16,201 nucleotides of DNA from Actinomycetota bacterium (GCA_005888335.1 VAWY01000006.1:1-16201); one strand, 5' to 3'; counted from the first letter of the stretch, positions 1-8,029 are shown. Numbers and translations: made by a program. Notes: a model not told the origin generated them from the letters alone.

Positions 1-789
1 ACCGTGCTCTTCGCGACGCTCGCGTGCGGCGCGATCGGCTTCCTGGACGACTTCATCAAGCTCACGCACCGTCGCTCGCTCGGCCTATCCGGCCGCTGGA
101 AGATGCTGATGCTGCTCGTCGTCGCGGTGATCGTGAGCGTCGTCGCCGATCACCTCAAGATCGAGCATCAGGTGTTCGTCCCGATCCTGAACGTCGACCT
201 GCCGCTCTCGTTCGTCTGGTATGCCTTCATCTTCCTGATCATCGCCGGCACGGCGAACGGAACGAATCTCGCCGACGGGATCGACGGCCTCGCTGCCGGT
301 ACGGCGATCATCGCGATCTTCACGTTCACCGCGATCAACGTCGTCTCGTACGTCCGCTCATCGGCCGACCCCGCGCACCGCAACCTCACCGACCTCGATC
401 TCGCGATCATCGGCGCCGCGCTCGTGGGAGCCGCGATCGGCTTCCTCTGGTACAACGCATTCCCCGCCGAGGTCATCATGGGCGACACCGGCTCGATGGC
501 GTTCGGCGGCGCGCTCGCGAGCCTGGCGATCATGACGCGGCGGCACACCGAGCTGCTGCTGCTCCTGATCGGCGGCATCTTCGTGATCGAGGCGCTCTCG
601 GTGATGATCCAGGTGTTCGCCTTCAAGTACCTGAAGCGGCGCGTGTTCCTGATGGCGCCGATCCACCACCACTTCGAGATGAAGGCGTGGTCGGAGACGA
701 AGATCATGGTGCGCTTCTGGATCGTCACCGGGATCCTCTGCGCCGCCGGGTTCGCGCTGTACTACCGCTACTTCTTCGGCCAGCAGTGA
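1..789 (+). CDS. mraY: MraY, phospho-MurNAc-pentapeptide transferase (5' partial)
   Basis: Integral membrane enzyme that moves phospho-MurNAc-pentapeptide from UDP onto undecaprenyl phosphate, giving lipid I. The frame is open from base 1 and about 100 N-terminal residues lie outside the window, judging from where the catalytic DD pair falls (residues 16-17 of the visible part; 115-116 in E. coli). Visible family motifs, in order: GFLDDFIK followed by the GLSGRWKM loop, NLADGIDGLAAG, MGDTGSMAFGG (third catalytic Asp region), PIHHHFE and KIMVRFW near the C-terminus. Several hydrophobic stretches fit the multi-pass topology. The stop overlaps the next gene by GTGA, so the two are probably translationally coupled. 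Identification is secure; only the N-terminus is missing. Confidence 0.97.
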   Translation, partial: TVLFATLACGAIGFLDDFIKLTHRRSLGLSGRWKMLMLLVVAVIVSVVADHLKIEHQVFVPILNVDLPLSFVWYAFIFLIIAGTANGTNLADGIDGLAAGTAIIAIFTFTAINVVSYVRSSADPAHRNLTDLDLAIIGAALVGAAIGFLWYNAFPAEVIMGDTGSMAFGGALASLAIMTRRHTELLLLLIGGIFVIEALSVMIQVFAFKYLKRRVFLMAPIHHHFEMKAWSETKIMVRFWIVTGILCAAGFALYYRYFFGQQ

Positions 790-1601
790 CCAGCTGGGCC
801 GAGTGGCTGATCGCGCACGGTCAGGCCGACGAGGAGATGGTGGCGCAGGCGGAGCGCGTGCTCGAGGCTGCCGCGCTGCGCCCGGGCGACACCGTGCTCG
901 ACGTGGGGGCAGGCCTCGGCCTGCTGACGCTCGCCGCGCATGAGCGAATCGGCGACGGCTGGGTGATCGCGGTCGATCCGTCCGTCGATGTGCTGGAGGC
1001 GTTGATGCGCCTTGCGCACGAGGTGAACGCAAACGGGATCGTCTATCTCGTCGGCAACGCGGAGGTGCTGCCGCTGCCGGACGCGGCCGTCGACGCCGCA
1101 ATGCTGCGCTCCGTGCTCGCGCACGTCTCCGATCCGAGCGCCGCGGTGCGCGAGCTCGCGCGCGTGCTCCGTCCCGGCGGGCGGCTCTCGCTCCGCGAGC
1201 CGCTGAACCGCGACGGCACGTATCTCTCGACCGCTGTCGACTGGTCGCAGCTCGGCGAGCTCGGCGGGCGCGTGCGCCCGGTGTGGGAGGAGCTCGCCGC
1301 CTCAGATCCGCTGATGCGGCTCGACGCGGCGGAGCTGTCGGCGCAGCTCGAGGCGGGGGGCTTCGTCGACCTCGACGTCGCGATCGAGGACCCCGGCGAG
1401 GACTGGCTCGTCACGGAGACCTCCGTGGCCGCGCGCCTCGACGCGACGGGCGGCCCGGACCACCCCTCCCTGCGCGAGCTCTGGCTGACGGCCTTCGCAC
1501 CCGCCGAGACCGACGCGCTCGTCGCACACCTGAAGAGCCTGGCCGGCACGACGATCCGCTTCCGCCGCCCGCAGCTCTTCCTGAGCGCCCGCCGCTCCTG
1601 A
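786..1601 (+). CDS. Class I SAM-dependent methyltransferase, substrate unknown
   Basis: A 271-residue protein with a Rossmann-type methyltransferase core. Motif I is TVLDVGAGLGLLTLAA (about residues 36-51), followed by an acidic AVDPS strand end that should bind the SAM ribose. NAEVLPLPDAAVDAAMLRSVL and HVSDPSAAVRELARVLRPGG match the motif IV to post-motif region of UbiE-like and Methyltransf_11 proteins. No membrane segment or signal peptide is visible. The start chosen is the GTG overlapping the mraY stop (GTGA), which is how most genes here are joined. The substrate cannot be told from sequence; cluster position hints at an envelope or lipid substrate, but that is inference. It is an unusual member of a dcw cluster. 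Codon use looks like that of its neighbours, so recent transfer is not evident. Confidence 0.85.
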   Translation: MTSWAEWLIAHGQADEEMVAQAERVLEAAALRPGDTVLDVGAGLGLLTLAAHERIGDGWVIAVDPSVDVLEALMRLAHEVNANGIVYLVGNAEVLPLPDAAVDAAMLRSVLAHVSDPSAAVRELARVLRPGGRLSLREPLNRDGTYLSTAVDWSQLGELGGRVRPVWEELAASDPLMRLDAAELSAQLEAGGFVDLDVAIEDPGEDWLVTETSVAARLDATGGPDHPSLRELWLTAFAPAETDALVAHLKSLAGTTIRFRRPQLFLSARRS

Positions 1602-1704
1602 GGAAGTCGCCCTTCCGCCACGAATTCGGCACAGAGGTGCCACACCACCCCCGATACCGTGACTGCAGGGGCCCTCACGCTCCCCCCGGGGGGAGACGTC
1701 GCTC
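1602..1704 (+). other. Intergenic gap before murD
   Basis: One of the longer gaps in the dcw part of the window (103 bases). It holds a small perfect hairpin, GGCAC-AGAG-GTGCC (1628-1641), a TACCGT that would fit a loose TAnnnT -10 box (1655-1660) without a convincing -35, and the C6G6 palindrome described separately. A promoter for murD is possible but weakly supported. Confidence 0.4.
1680..1695 (+). repeat. Perfect 16-bp palindrome covering the murD Shine-Dalgarno
   Basis: CTCCCCCCGGGGGGAG reads the same on both strands. Its right half (GGGGGGAG) is the only good Shine-Dalgarno candidate for murD and ends 9 bases before the GTG start. As RNA it could fold into a 6-bp stem with a CCGG loop that hides the ribosome site. 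The sequence is certain; a regulatory role is inference. Confidence 0.6.
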
Positions 1705-2964
1705 GTGAATGGGACACGGCCAGGCGAGACGTTGGAGTGGCTGCCGCGGCGCGTGCTCGTGATCGGGCTCGCCCGGTCCGGGCGGGCGGCGGCGCTGGCG
1801 CTCGCCCGGCGCGGGGTCGAGGTGGTCGCAGCCGACCGCTCGGCCGACGCCGATCCGGGAAGGCTCGGCGAGGCGGGCGTCGAAGTTCGGACCGGATCGG
1901 AAGAGGAGTCCCTGCTGGAGGGTGTCGAGCTCGTCGTGAAGAGCCCAGGCGTGCCGGCCGAGTCGCCGCTCGCCGCGGCTGCGCGTGCCCGAGGCGTCCC
2001 GATCTGGAGCGAGGTCGAGCTCGGCTACCGGCTGCTTCCCGGCAACCAGCTGATCGGCGTCACGGGCACGAACGGGAAGACGACGACCACCGAACTGCTG
2101 GCGGCGATCCTGCGCGCCGGTGGGCGCAGTGCCGAGGTGGCCGGCAACGTCGGCCGTGCCCTGACGGACGTGGCGGAGGAAGTCGGCCCGGAGACGACTG
2201 TCGTCTGTGAGCTCTCGAGCTTCCAGCTCGAGGACGTGTCCGAGTTCACGTGCGATGTCGCCGTGCTGCTCAACCTCGAACCCGACCACCTCGACCGGCA
2301 CGGAAGCTTCGAGGCCTACCGTGACGCGAAGCTGCGGATCTTCGAACGCGCGCGGGCGAAGATCGTGCCGCGCGGCCTCGGGCTGGACGGGATCGAGTTT
2401 TCGGCGGACGACCCGCTGCCTGCGGAGCCGTTGATCCCCGGTGCGCACAACCGCGAGAACGCGGCGGCGGCGACGGCTGCCGCACGCGCTGCCGGCGTCG
2501 CGGACGATGCGATCGCGGAGGGGCTACGCACGTTCGCGGGCGTGCCGCACCGGCTCGAGCTGGTTCGCGAGCTGCGCGGTGTGCGTTACGTCAACGACTC
2601 GAAGGCGACGAACACGGCCGCCGCGCGGCGCGGCGTCGCGGCCTACGACGCGCCGCTTCGCCTGATACTCGGCGGCTCGCTCAAGGGTGAGGACTTCCAG
2701 CCGTTCGTGCGCGACCTGCCGACGAACGTGCGCTCGATCTACCTGATCGGGGAAGCGGCCGAGGAGCTGGCGGACGCACTCGACGCCGCCGGACGTCGGT
2801 ACTCGCGAGACGGGGAGCTCGCCCGCGCGCTCGCGCATGCGAGCGGCGACGCGGAGCCCGGCGACGTCGTGTTGCTCTCGCCGGCGGCCGCGAGCTACGA
2901 CCAGTTCGAGGACTTCGAGCAGCGCGGCGACACGTTCCGCGCGCTCGTAGAGAAGCTTCCGTGA
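1705..2964 (+). CDS. murD: MurD, UDP-MurNAc-L-Ala:D-Glu ligase
   Basis: Cytoplasmic ATP-dependent ligase adding D-glutamate to UDP-MurNAc-L-alanine. 419 residues. The N-terminal UDP-binding Rossmann part begins RVLVIGLARSGRAAA. The ATP P-loop GVTGTNGKTTTTE has its lysine at residue 125. CELSSFQLED and NLEPDHLDRH are Mur-ligase central domain motifs, with PGAHNRENAAAA marking the end of that domain. The C-terminal domain has DSKATNTAAA, LILGGSLKGEDF and LLSPAAASYDQF, which are diagnostic of MurD. Only about 31 residues separate the helix ending LRIF (213) from PGAHN, shorter than I expect for the family. The GTG start is placed by the GGGGGGAG ribosome site. The stop overlaps ftsW by GTGA. Confidence 0.96.
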   Translation: MNGTRPGETLEWLPRRVLVIGLARSGRAAALALARRGVEVVAADRSADADPGRLGEAGVEVRTGSEEESLLEGVELVVKSPGVPAESPLAAAARARGVPIWSEVELGYRLLPGNQLIGVTGTNGKTTTTELLAAILRAGGRSAEVAGNVGRALTDVAEEVGPETTVVCELSSFQLEDVSEFTCDVAVLLNLEPDHLDRHGSFEAYRDAKLRIFERARAKIVPRGLGLDGIEFSADDPLPAEPLIPGAHNRENAAAATAAARAAGVADDAIAEGLRTFAGVPHRLELVRELRGVRYVNDSKATNTAAARRGVAAYDAPLRLILGGSLKGEDFQPFVRDLPTNVRSIYLIGEAAEELADALDAAGRRYSRDGELARALAHASGDAEPGDVVLLSPAAASYDQFEDFEQRGDTFRALVEKLP

Positions 2965-4208
2965 GCACGCGCCGGAAGCAGCGTTCGCTCGAATGGCAGC
3001 TGCTCGTACTCGTCCCGCTCGCGCTGACGGCGTTCGGGCTCGTCATGGTCTATAGCGCGACGTCCGCGCCTGCCGCGCTCGGCAACGGCAACCCGGTCGG
3101 CTATCTCGAGCGCCAGGGCATCTACGCGGTGATCGGGATCGCGGCGATGATCTTCGCGGCGCGCACCGACTTCCGGCAGCTGCGCACGCTTGCGCCCGGG
3201 CTCGTGATCACCGCGCTCGTCCTCTGTGTCGCCGTGCTCGGGATCGGCGCCCGTATCAACGGCGCACGCCGGTGGATCAGCCTCGGCCCCGCGGCCTTCC
3301 AGCCGTCGGAGCTCGCGAAGCTCGCGCTCGTCGTCTGGTGCGCCGCCTATCTCGCGCGCAAGCCGCCGCCGCGGACGCTGAAGGAGCTTGCGCGGCCGGT
3401 CGGCCTGCTCGTCGGTCTCTTTTGCGCCCTGATCCTGGTCGAACCGGACCTCGGCACGGTGATCACGATCGTCGTGATGGTCGGCGCCATGCTGCTCGTC
3501 GCCGGTACGCCGTTGCCGACGCTCGCGACGGCGTACGGCATCGTCTTCGGTCTCGCCGCGATCGCGGCCTGGGCGTCGCCGTACCGGCGCGCACGGCTCC
3601 TCGTCTTCCTCGATCCGTGGAAGGACCCCACGAACGACGGCCTCCAGAACGTGCAGGCGCTGATCAGCCTCGGCTCCGGCGGGGTCTTCGGGCGCGGCCT
3701 CGGCCAGGGCGTACTCAAGAATCACTACCTGCCCGAGGCCCACACGGACATGATCTCGGCGGTGATCGGCGAGGAGCTCGGGCTTGTCGGGCTCGCGCTC
3801 CTTGTGGCGGCCTACTGCGCGCTCGCCTATGCGGGCCTCCGGCTCGCCATCTCCTGCAAGGACGCCTTCGGCAAGCGGCTGGCTGCCGGAGTCACGGCGC
3901 TCCTCTGCGGCCAGGCGGCGATCAACCTCGCCGCCGTCCTCGGGCTCGTGCCGCTGACCGGAATTCCGCTGCCGTTTGTCTCCTACGGCGGCTCGAGCCT
4001 CGTCATCGCCCTCCTCTCGGTCGGCATCCTCCTTAACATCGCCCGTGGCCATGGACGAGCAACGACAGCTGCGGTGCCTGATCGCCGCCGGGGGAACGAT
4101 GGGGCACGTCGCCCCGTCGCTCGCGGTAGCGGAGGCGCTGCGCGCGCGCGGCGTGGAAGTGACGTTCGCCGGGTCGCCGGATCGCGTCGAGGCGCAGCTC
4201 GTTCCTGA
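2961..4208 (+). CDS. ftsW: FtsW, septal peptidoglycan glycosyltransferase (SEDS family)
   Basis: Polytopic membrane protein that polymerises lipid II into septal glycan with its partner class B PBP. Family motifs are plain: MVYSATS in the first membrane segment, GARRWISLG, FQPSELAKLA, VEPDLGT, GLGQGVLKNHYLPEAHTD followed by GEELGLVG, and GIPLPFVSYGGSS near the end. The SEDS core ends at LLNIARG (about residue 363). The reading frame then runs a further 52 residues, very rich in Arg, Gly and Ala, read out of frame over the start of murG. That tail is either a genuine basic cytoplasmic extension or non-conserved run-on. The GTG start overlaps the murD stop by GTGA. Confidence 0.95.
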   Translation: MSTRRKQRSLEWQLLVLVPLALTAFGLVMVYSATSAPAALGNGNPVGYLERQGIYAVIGIAAMIFAARTDFRQLRTLAPGLVITALVLCVAVLGIGARINGARRWISLGPAAFQPSELAKLALVVWCAAYLARKPPPRTLKELARPVGLLVGLFCALILVEPDLGTVITIVVMVGAMLLVAGTPLPTLATAYGIVFGLAAIAAWASPYRRARLLVFLDPWKDPTNDGLQNVQALISLGSGGVFGRGLGQGVLKNHYLPEAHTDMISAVIGEELGLVGLALLVAAYCALAYAGLRLAISCKDAFGKRLAAGVTALLCGQAAINLAAVLGLVPLTGIPLPFVSYGGSSLVIALLSVGILLNIARGHGRATTAAVPDRRRGNDGARRPVARGSGGAARARRGSDVRRVAGSRRGAARS

Positions 4209-5127
4209 GCGCGGCTACGCCTTCGACGCCTTCCGCGTCGAGGGCTTCCCGCGGCAGCCGGGCGCGCGCCTCGCGCGGGCGCTCGGCTTCGCCGCCGCCG
4301 CGCCCGCGGCGTGCCTGCGGATCCTCGGGCGGCGCCGGCCCGACGTCGTGCTCGGCGGCGGCGGCTACGTCGCCGGCCCGATGGTGTTTGCGGCCTGGTT
4401 GAAGCGGATCCCGGCGGCGCTCACGGAGGCCGACGCGCACCTCGGCCTCGCGAACCGCCTGGCGACGCCGTTCGTGCAGCGGCTCTTCCTCGCCTACGCG
4501 ATTCCCGGCGTGAACGGCAAGGCACGCGTCGTCGGCCGGCCGATCCCGTCCAGCTCGCGCGCCGTGCCGCGAGCGGAGGCCCGGCGCGCGCTCGACCTGC
4601 CGGCAGACGGCCCGCTCGTCGTCGTCTTCGGGGGCAGCCAGGGTGCGCGCACCCTCAACGAGACCGCCGTCGCGGCCTGGGGGGAAGCCGGTCCCGCGGT
4701 GTTGCACCTGTCCGGCCAACGCGACTACGGGGAGCTGCGCGGCCGTGTGGCGCGGCCGGACTACCGTCTGCTCCCCTTCGTCGACGACTTCGGCGCGGCG
4801 CTTGGCGCGGCCGACGTCGTCGTCTCGCGTGCAGGCGGCTCGGTCTGGGAGATCGCGGCCGCCGGCCGGCCGGCGGTCCTCGTCCCGTATCCGCACGCGA
4901 CGGCCGACCATCAGCGCCGCAACGCCGAGTACTTCGCGCAGGCGGGGGGCGCGCTGATCGTCGACGACGACCAGGCGCCGGCGGCGGTGCCGCGACTCGT
5001 CGCGGAGCTCCTCTCCGACCCCGCTCGCCTGAGCGCCATGGCGGACGCCATGCGCGCCGCAGCCAAGCCGAATGCCGCCGACACGATCGCCGATGAGCTC
5101 GTCGCCCTCGCAACCGCTCGCCGGTAG
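4051..5127 (+). CDS. murG: MurG, UDP-GlcNAc transferase making lipid II
   Basis: Membrane-associated GT28 enzyme that transfers GlcNAc to lipid I. 358 residues from the ATG chosen; a GTG six bases earlier (4045) is equally possible and neither has a strong ribosome site. The N-terminal acceptor domain has AAGGTMGHVAPSLA, where the usual GGTGGH has Met for the second Gly, and VLGGGGYVAGP. The C-terminal donor domain has VVFGGSQGARTLNE, SRAGGSVWEI (the Glu expected to contact the UDP ribose) and ADHQRRNAEYF. The usual HEQN loop reads TEADAHLGLANR, keeping the Glu. The first 158 bases lie inside the ftsW reading frame, and the end overlaps murC by 35 bases, so its expression is tied to both. Confidence 0.95.
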   Translation: MDEQRQLRCLIAAGGTMGHVAPSLAVAEALRARGVEVTFAGSPDRVEAQLVPERGYAFDAFRVEGFPRQPGARLARALGFAAAAPAACLRILGRRRPDVVLGGGGYVAGPMVFAAWLKRIPAALTEADAHLGLANRLATPFVQRLFLAYAIPGVNGKARVVGRPIPSSSRAVPRAEARRALDLPADGPLVVVFGGSQGARTLNETAVAAWGEAGPAVLHLSGQRDYGELRGRVARPDYRLLPFVDDFGAALGAADVVVSRAGGSVWEIAAAGRPAVLVPYPHATADHQRRNAEYFAQAGGALIVDDDQAPAAVPRLVAELLSDPARLSAMADAMRAAAKPNAADTIADELVALATARR

Positions 5128-6286
5128 GCGCTTCTGGATCGCCGGCATCGGCGGCGCCGGCATGAGTGCGTACGCGCTCGTTGCGCAGGCGTGGGGCGCC
5201 GAGGTCGCGGGCTGGGACCGCGTCGCGACGCCGTATCTCGCCCACCTCGCGGGGATCGACGTCACCATCGCGGCCGAGCCGCCGCGTCCGCCTGACGGCT
5301 GGGAGGTCTACGTCTCGACAGCCTTCACCGGTCGCGTCGAGGGGCGGCCGCGCGCCGACCTGCTTGCAGAGCTCGTGTCGCTGCGCCGCTCGATCGTCGT
5401 CGCCGGTGCACATGGCAAGACGACGACGAGCGGCATGATCGCGTTCTGTCTCGACCGCCTCGGGCTCGACCCGGCGTTTCTGATCGGGGGCGAGATCCCG
5501 CAGCTCGGCGGCAACGCGCGCGCCGGCGCGGGCTGGCTCGTCGTCGAAGGCGACGAGTCCGACCGCTCGGTCGCCGCGCTGCGTCCGACGATCGCGGTCC
5601 TGCTCAACGTCGACCTCGATCACCACTCGACGTTCGGCAGCCGCGCCGAGGTGGCGGAGCTCTTCGAGGCGTGGCTCGCAGACGTGCCGAACGTCGTCCG
5701 CGCCGAAGAGCTCGAGCCGGTCGCCGTCGAGCTTGCGATCCCCGGCGAGCACAACCGCCGCAATGCCGCCGCCGCGCTCGCGGCGCTCGAGCTCGCCGGC
5801 GTTCCGCGCCGTGATGCCGAGGGCGTGATCGGCGAGTTCGCCGGTGCGGGACGACGGCTCGAGCGAAAGGGCGAGGCCGGCGGAGTGACCGTGCTCGACA
5901 GCTATGCGCATCACCCGGCCGAGCTCGCCGCAGACGTCGCCGCGGTCCGGAACGGCGGCCGCGTGCTCGCGCTGTTCCAGCCGCATCTGTATTCCCGCAC
6001 CGTGTATCTCGCCTACGACTTCGCCGTCGCGCTCGCGGCGGCCGACGCCGTCTGCGTGACCGAGATCTATCCCGCTCGCGAGGAGCCGCTCCCCGGGGTC
6101 AGCGGTCGCCTGATCGTCGAGGAGCTCGCGCGCGTCCGTCCCGGAATGCGGGTCGCCTGGGCGCCTGCGCTCGACGACGGCATCCGCATCGTCGCGTCGT
6201 GGGCGCGCGCGGGGGACACGGTGCTCACGCTCGGCGCCGGCGACGTCGACACGGTCGCGCCGGTCCTTCTGGAGGCGCTCGCGTGA
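5093..6286 (+). CDS. murC: MurC, UDP-MurNAc:L-Ala ligase (short form)
   Basis: Cytoplasmic ATP-dependent ligase adding L-alanine to UDP-MurNAc. Motifs in order: WIAGIGGAGMSAYA (UDP-binding Rossmann), AGAHGKTTTSGM (P-loop, Lys at residue 109), EGDESDRS, NVDLDHHSTF, PGEHNRRNAAAA, LDSYAHHPAEL (usually DDYAHHP, so one Asp is Ser here), FQPHLYSRT, EIYPAREEP and LTLGAGD. It is 397 residues, against about 460-490 usually. The loss lies in the central domain: only 21 residues separate LFEAWL (ends 195) from PGEHN (217). The ATG start lies 35 bases inside murG; another ATG at 5072 is possible. The stop overlaps murB by GTGA. Confidence 0.94.
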   Translation: MSSSPSQPLAGRRFWIAGIGGAGMSAYALVAQAWGAEVAGWDRVATPYLAHLAGIDVTIAAEPPRPPDGWEVYVSTAFTGRVEGRPRADLLAELVSLRRSIVVAGAHGKTTTSGMIAFCLDRLGLDPAFLIGGEIPQLGGNARAGAGWLVVEGDESDRSVAALRPTIAVLLNVDLDHHSTFGSRAEVAELFEAWLADVPNVVRAEELEPVAVELAIPGEHNRRNAAAALAALELAGVPRRDAEGVIGEFAGAGRRLERKGEAGGVTVLDSYAHHPAELAADVAAVRNGGRVLALFQPHLYSRTVYLAYDFAVALAAADAVCVTEIYPAREEPLPGVSGRLIVEELARVRPGMRVAWAPALDDGIRIVASWARAGDTVLTLGAGDVDTVAPVLLEALA

Positions 6287-7164
6287 ACGTCGAGGAGGGC
6301 GTTCGGCTCTCGCGGCACACGACTCTCGGCACGGGCGGCACCGCCCGCGCCTTCGCACGGCCCGCGTCCCTCCTCGAGGTGGAGCAGCTGCTTCGCTGGG
6401 CGGCCGAACGGGGGCTCGGCGTGGCGACGGTCGGCCTCGGCTCGAACCTGCTCGCCGCGGACGACGGCATCGATGCGCTCGTGCTGAAGCTCGACGGCGA
6501 GCTCGCTGCGGTGCGCGTAGACGACCACCGGCTGCTCGCGGGCGGCGGCGCTGCGAACGCCGTCGCGCTCCATCGTGCGCGCGCGGCGGGACTCGGGGGA
6601 TTCGAGTTCGCGTGCGCCATCCCGGGCACGATCGGCGGCGGGGTCTGGATGAACGGGGGCGCCTACGGCGGCGACTTCTCGCAGGTGCTCGAGCGCGCGC
6701 TCGTGGCGACCGCGGACGGGACGGGCTGGCTGACCCCCGCGGAGCTCGGCCTCTCGTACCGGCACTCGAACCTCCGCCACGGCCAGGTGGTCGTCCAGAG
6801 CGAGCTGCGACTGCACCCGCGCGACCCGGCCGAGATCAGGGCGCAGGTGCGCGAGCTGAACGCGCGGCGCAAGGCGGCCCAGCCCACGAACCGACGGACC
6901 TTCGGCAGCGTCTTCAAGAATCCCGAGCACGAGCTGACCGCCGGCCGCCTGCTCGAGGCGTGCGGCCTGAAAGGGCACCGGATCGGCGGGGCGCAGATCT
7001 CGCCGAAGCACGCGAACTTCATCGAGAACGCGGAGGGCGCCAGGACGGCCGACGCGCTCGCGCTGATGGCCGAGGCACGGCGCCGCGCCCACGAGCAGTA
7101 CGGGGTCGAGCTCCGCCACGAGGTGGAGTTCCTCGGGCCGCTCGAGCTGCCGCCGCTCGGGTAG
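6283..7164 (+). CDS. murB: MurB, UDP-enolpyruvoyl-GlcNAc reductase
   Basis: FAD- and NADPH-dependent cytoplasmic reductase making UDP-MurNAc. 293 residues. The FAD-binding part shows TTLGTGGTARAF, VGLGSNLLAADDG and FACAIPGTIGGGVWMNGGAYG. Catalytic-site candidates are Arg160 in LSYRHSN, Ser209 in GSVFKNPE and Glu280 in LRHEVEFLG. Further family signatures are RRKAAQPTNRRTFGS, LLEACGLKGHRIGGAQIS and SPKHANFIENA. Length and motif order are normal. The GTG start overlaps the murC stop by GTGA. A 31-base gap then leads to ftsQ. Confidence 0.96.
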   Translation: MNVEEGVRLSRHTTLGTGGTARAFARPASLLEVEQLLRWAAERGLGVATVGLGSNLLAADDGIDALVLKLDGELAAVRVDDHRLLAGGGAANAVALHRARAAGLGGFEFACAIPGTIGGGVWMNGGAYGGDFSQVLERALVATADGTGWLTPAELGLSYRHSNLRHGQVVVQSELRLHPRDPAEIRAQVRELNARRKAAQPTNRRTFGSVFKNPEHELTAGRLLEACGLKGHRIGGAQISPKHANFIENAEGARTADALALMAEARRRAHEQYGVELRHEVEFLGPLELPPLG

Positions 7165-7195
7165 GAGCGGCTGCCTCGACGGCGAAGCTTGCCGG

Positions 7196-8029
7196 GTGGC
7201 AGGTCGGCGGCGACGCGCGCAGGCTCGTCCGTCGCGTGCTCGGGCGGCGGTCGTTGCGCTGCCGGGGCGGAAGGTACGCCTGGGGCCGGCTGGTCTCTCC
7301 CGTTTCGCACCGTCGCGCCGCTCGCTCGCGGTCGGCTTCGGCCTCGTCGCGATCGCCGGCGGCGCCTACGGCGTCGCGCGCCAGAGCTCCGCCTTTGCGA
7401 TCGGCCGCGTCGAGGTCGTTGGCGCGCCGCCCGACGTGCAGCGGCAGGTGCAGCGGACGCTCGCGCCGCTCCTCGGAACGAGCCTGCTCGGGCTCGACGG
7501 TGCTGCGCTCGAGCGCCGGATCGAGGCGCTGCCCACGGTCGTCTCGGCCGAGTACGACCGGGCCTTCCCGCACACCCTCCGGGTGCGCGTCCGTCCGGAG
7601 GCCTCCGTCGCGGTGCTGCACCGCGGCAAGCAGACCTGGCTCGTCTCCGGCCGGGGGAGGGTGGTCGCGCGGATTCCGAACCTGACGTACGGCTCGCTGG
7701 CGCGGATCTGGGTGCCGCGGGCAACCGAGGTCGCCCCCGGTGCGTTCCTCGCACCCGACACGGGCGGCACGACGGCGCGGACGCTCGCGCTCGCGGCGCG
7801 CTTCCCGGCGCGGATCGCGGTGGCCTCGCTCGCCCACGGCGAGCTCGTGTACCGGCTCCACTCGGGGCTCGAGCTGCGCCTCGGGGAGCCGACGGACGTC
7901 CGCCTCAAGCTCGCGATCGTCCGCCGGGCGCTCCGGCACCTGCCGCCGGGGGTCACCTACGTCGACGTCAGCGTCCCCGAGCGCCCCGTTGCCGGGCAGG
8001 AGAACCCTCAACTCTCAAGTAGAGATTGA
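7196..8029 (+). CDS. ftsQ: FtsQ/DivIB-type cell division protein
   Basis: Bitopic divisome protein that links early and late division proteins. 277 residues. The N-terminal 42 residues are strongly basic and cytoplasmic. One membrane segment spans about 43-61 (SLAVGFGLVAIAGGAYGVA). An extracytoplasmic POTRA domain follows (about 66-139): AFAIGRVEVVGAPPD, then ALPTVVSAEYDRAFPHTLRV. The rest fits the beta domain, including LRLGEPTDVRLKLAIVRRAL, typical of FtsQ. The assignment rests on this layout and on its place between murB and ftsZ. The GTG start has no clear ribosome site. The last codons overlap the hairpin and TTGACA of the ftsZ control region. Confidence 0.92.
   Translation: MAGRRRRAQARPSRARAAVVALPGRKVRLGPAGLSRFAPSRRSLAVGFGLVAIAGGAYGVARQSSAFAIGRVEVVGAPPDVQRQVQRTLAPLLGTSLLGLDGAALERRIEALPTVVSAEYDRAFPHTLRVRVRPEASVAVLHRGKQTWLVSGRGRVVARIPNLTYGSLARIWVPRATEVAPGAFLAPDTGGTTARTLALAARFPARIAVASLAHGELVYRLHSGLELRLGEPTDVRLKLAIVRRALRHLPPGVTYVDVSVPERPVAGQENPQLSSRD
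8008..8029 (+). promoter_or_regulatory. Hairpin or operator candidate at the ftsQ 3' end
   Basis: TCAACTCT (8008-8015) pairs with AGAGATTGA (8021-8029) with one bulged A (8025), leaving loop CAAGT. Its right arm runs into the first TTGACA box. It could bind a repressor over a -35 element, or fold in RNA. The pairing is visible; the role is inference. Confidence 0.4.

Noticed and set aside
1622..1636. Cloning adaptor remnant (GAATTCGGCACGAG)
   Set aside because: GAATTCGGCACAGAG resembles the cDNA adaptor but differs by an inserted A, forms part of a natural hairpin, and sits in continuous high-GC genomic sequence.
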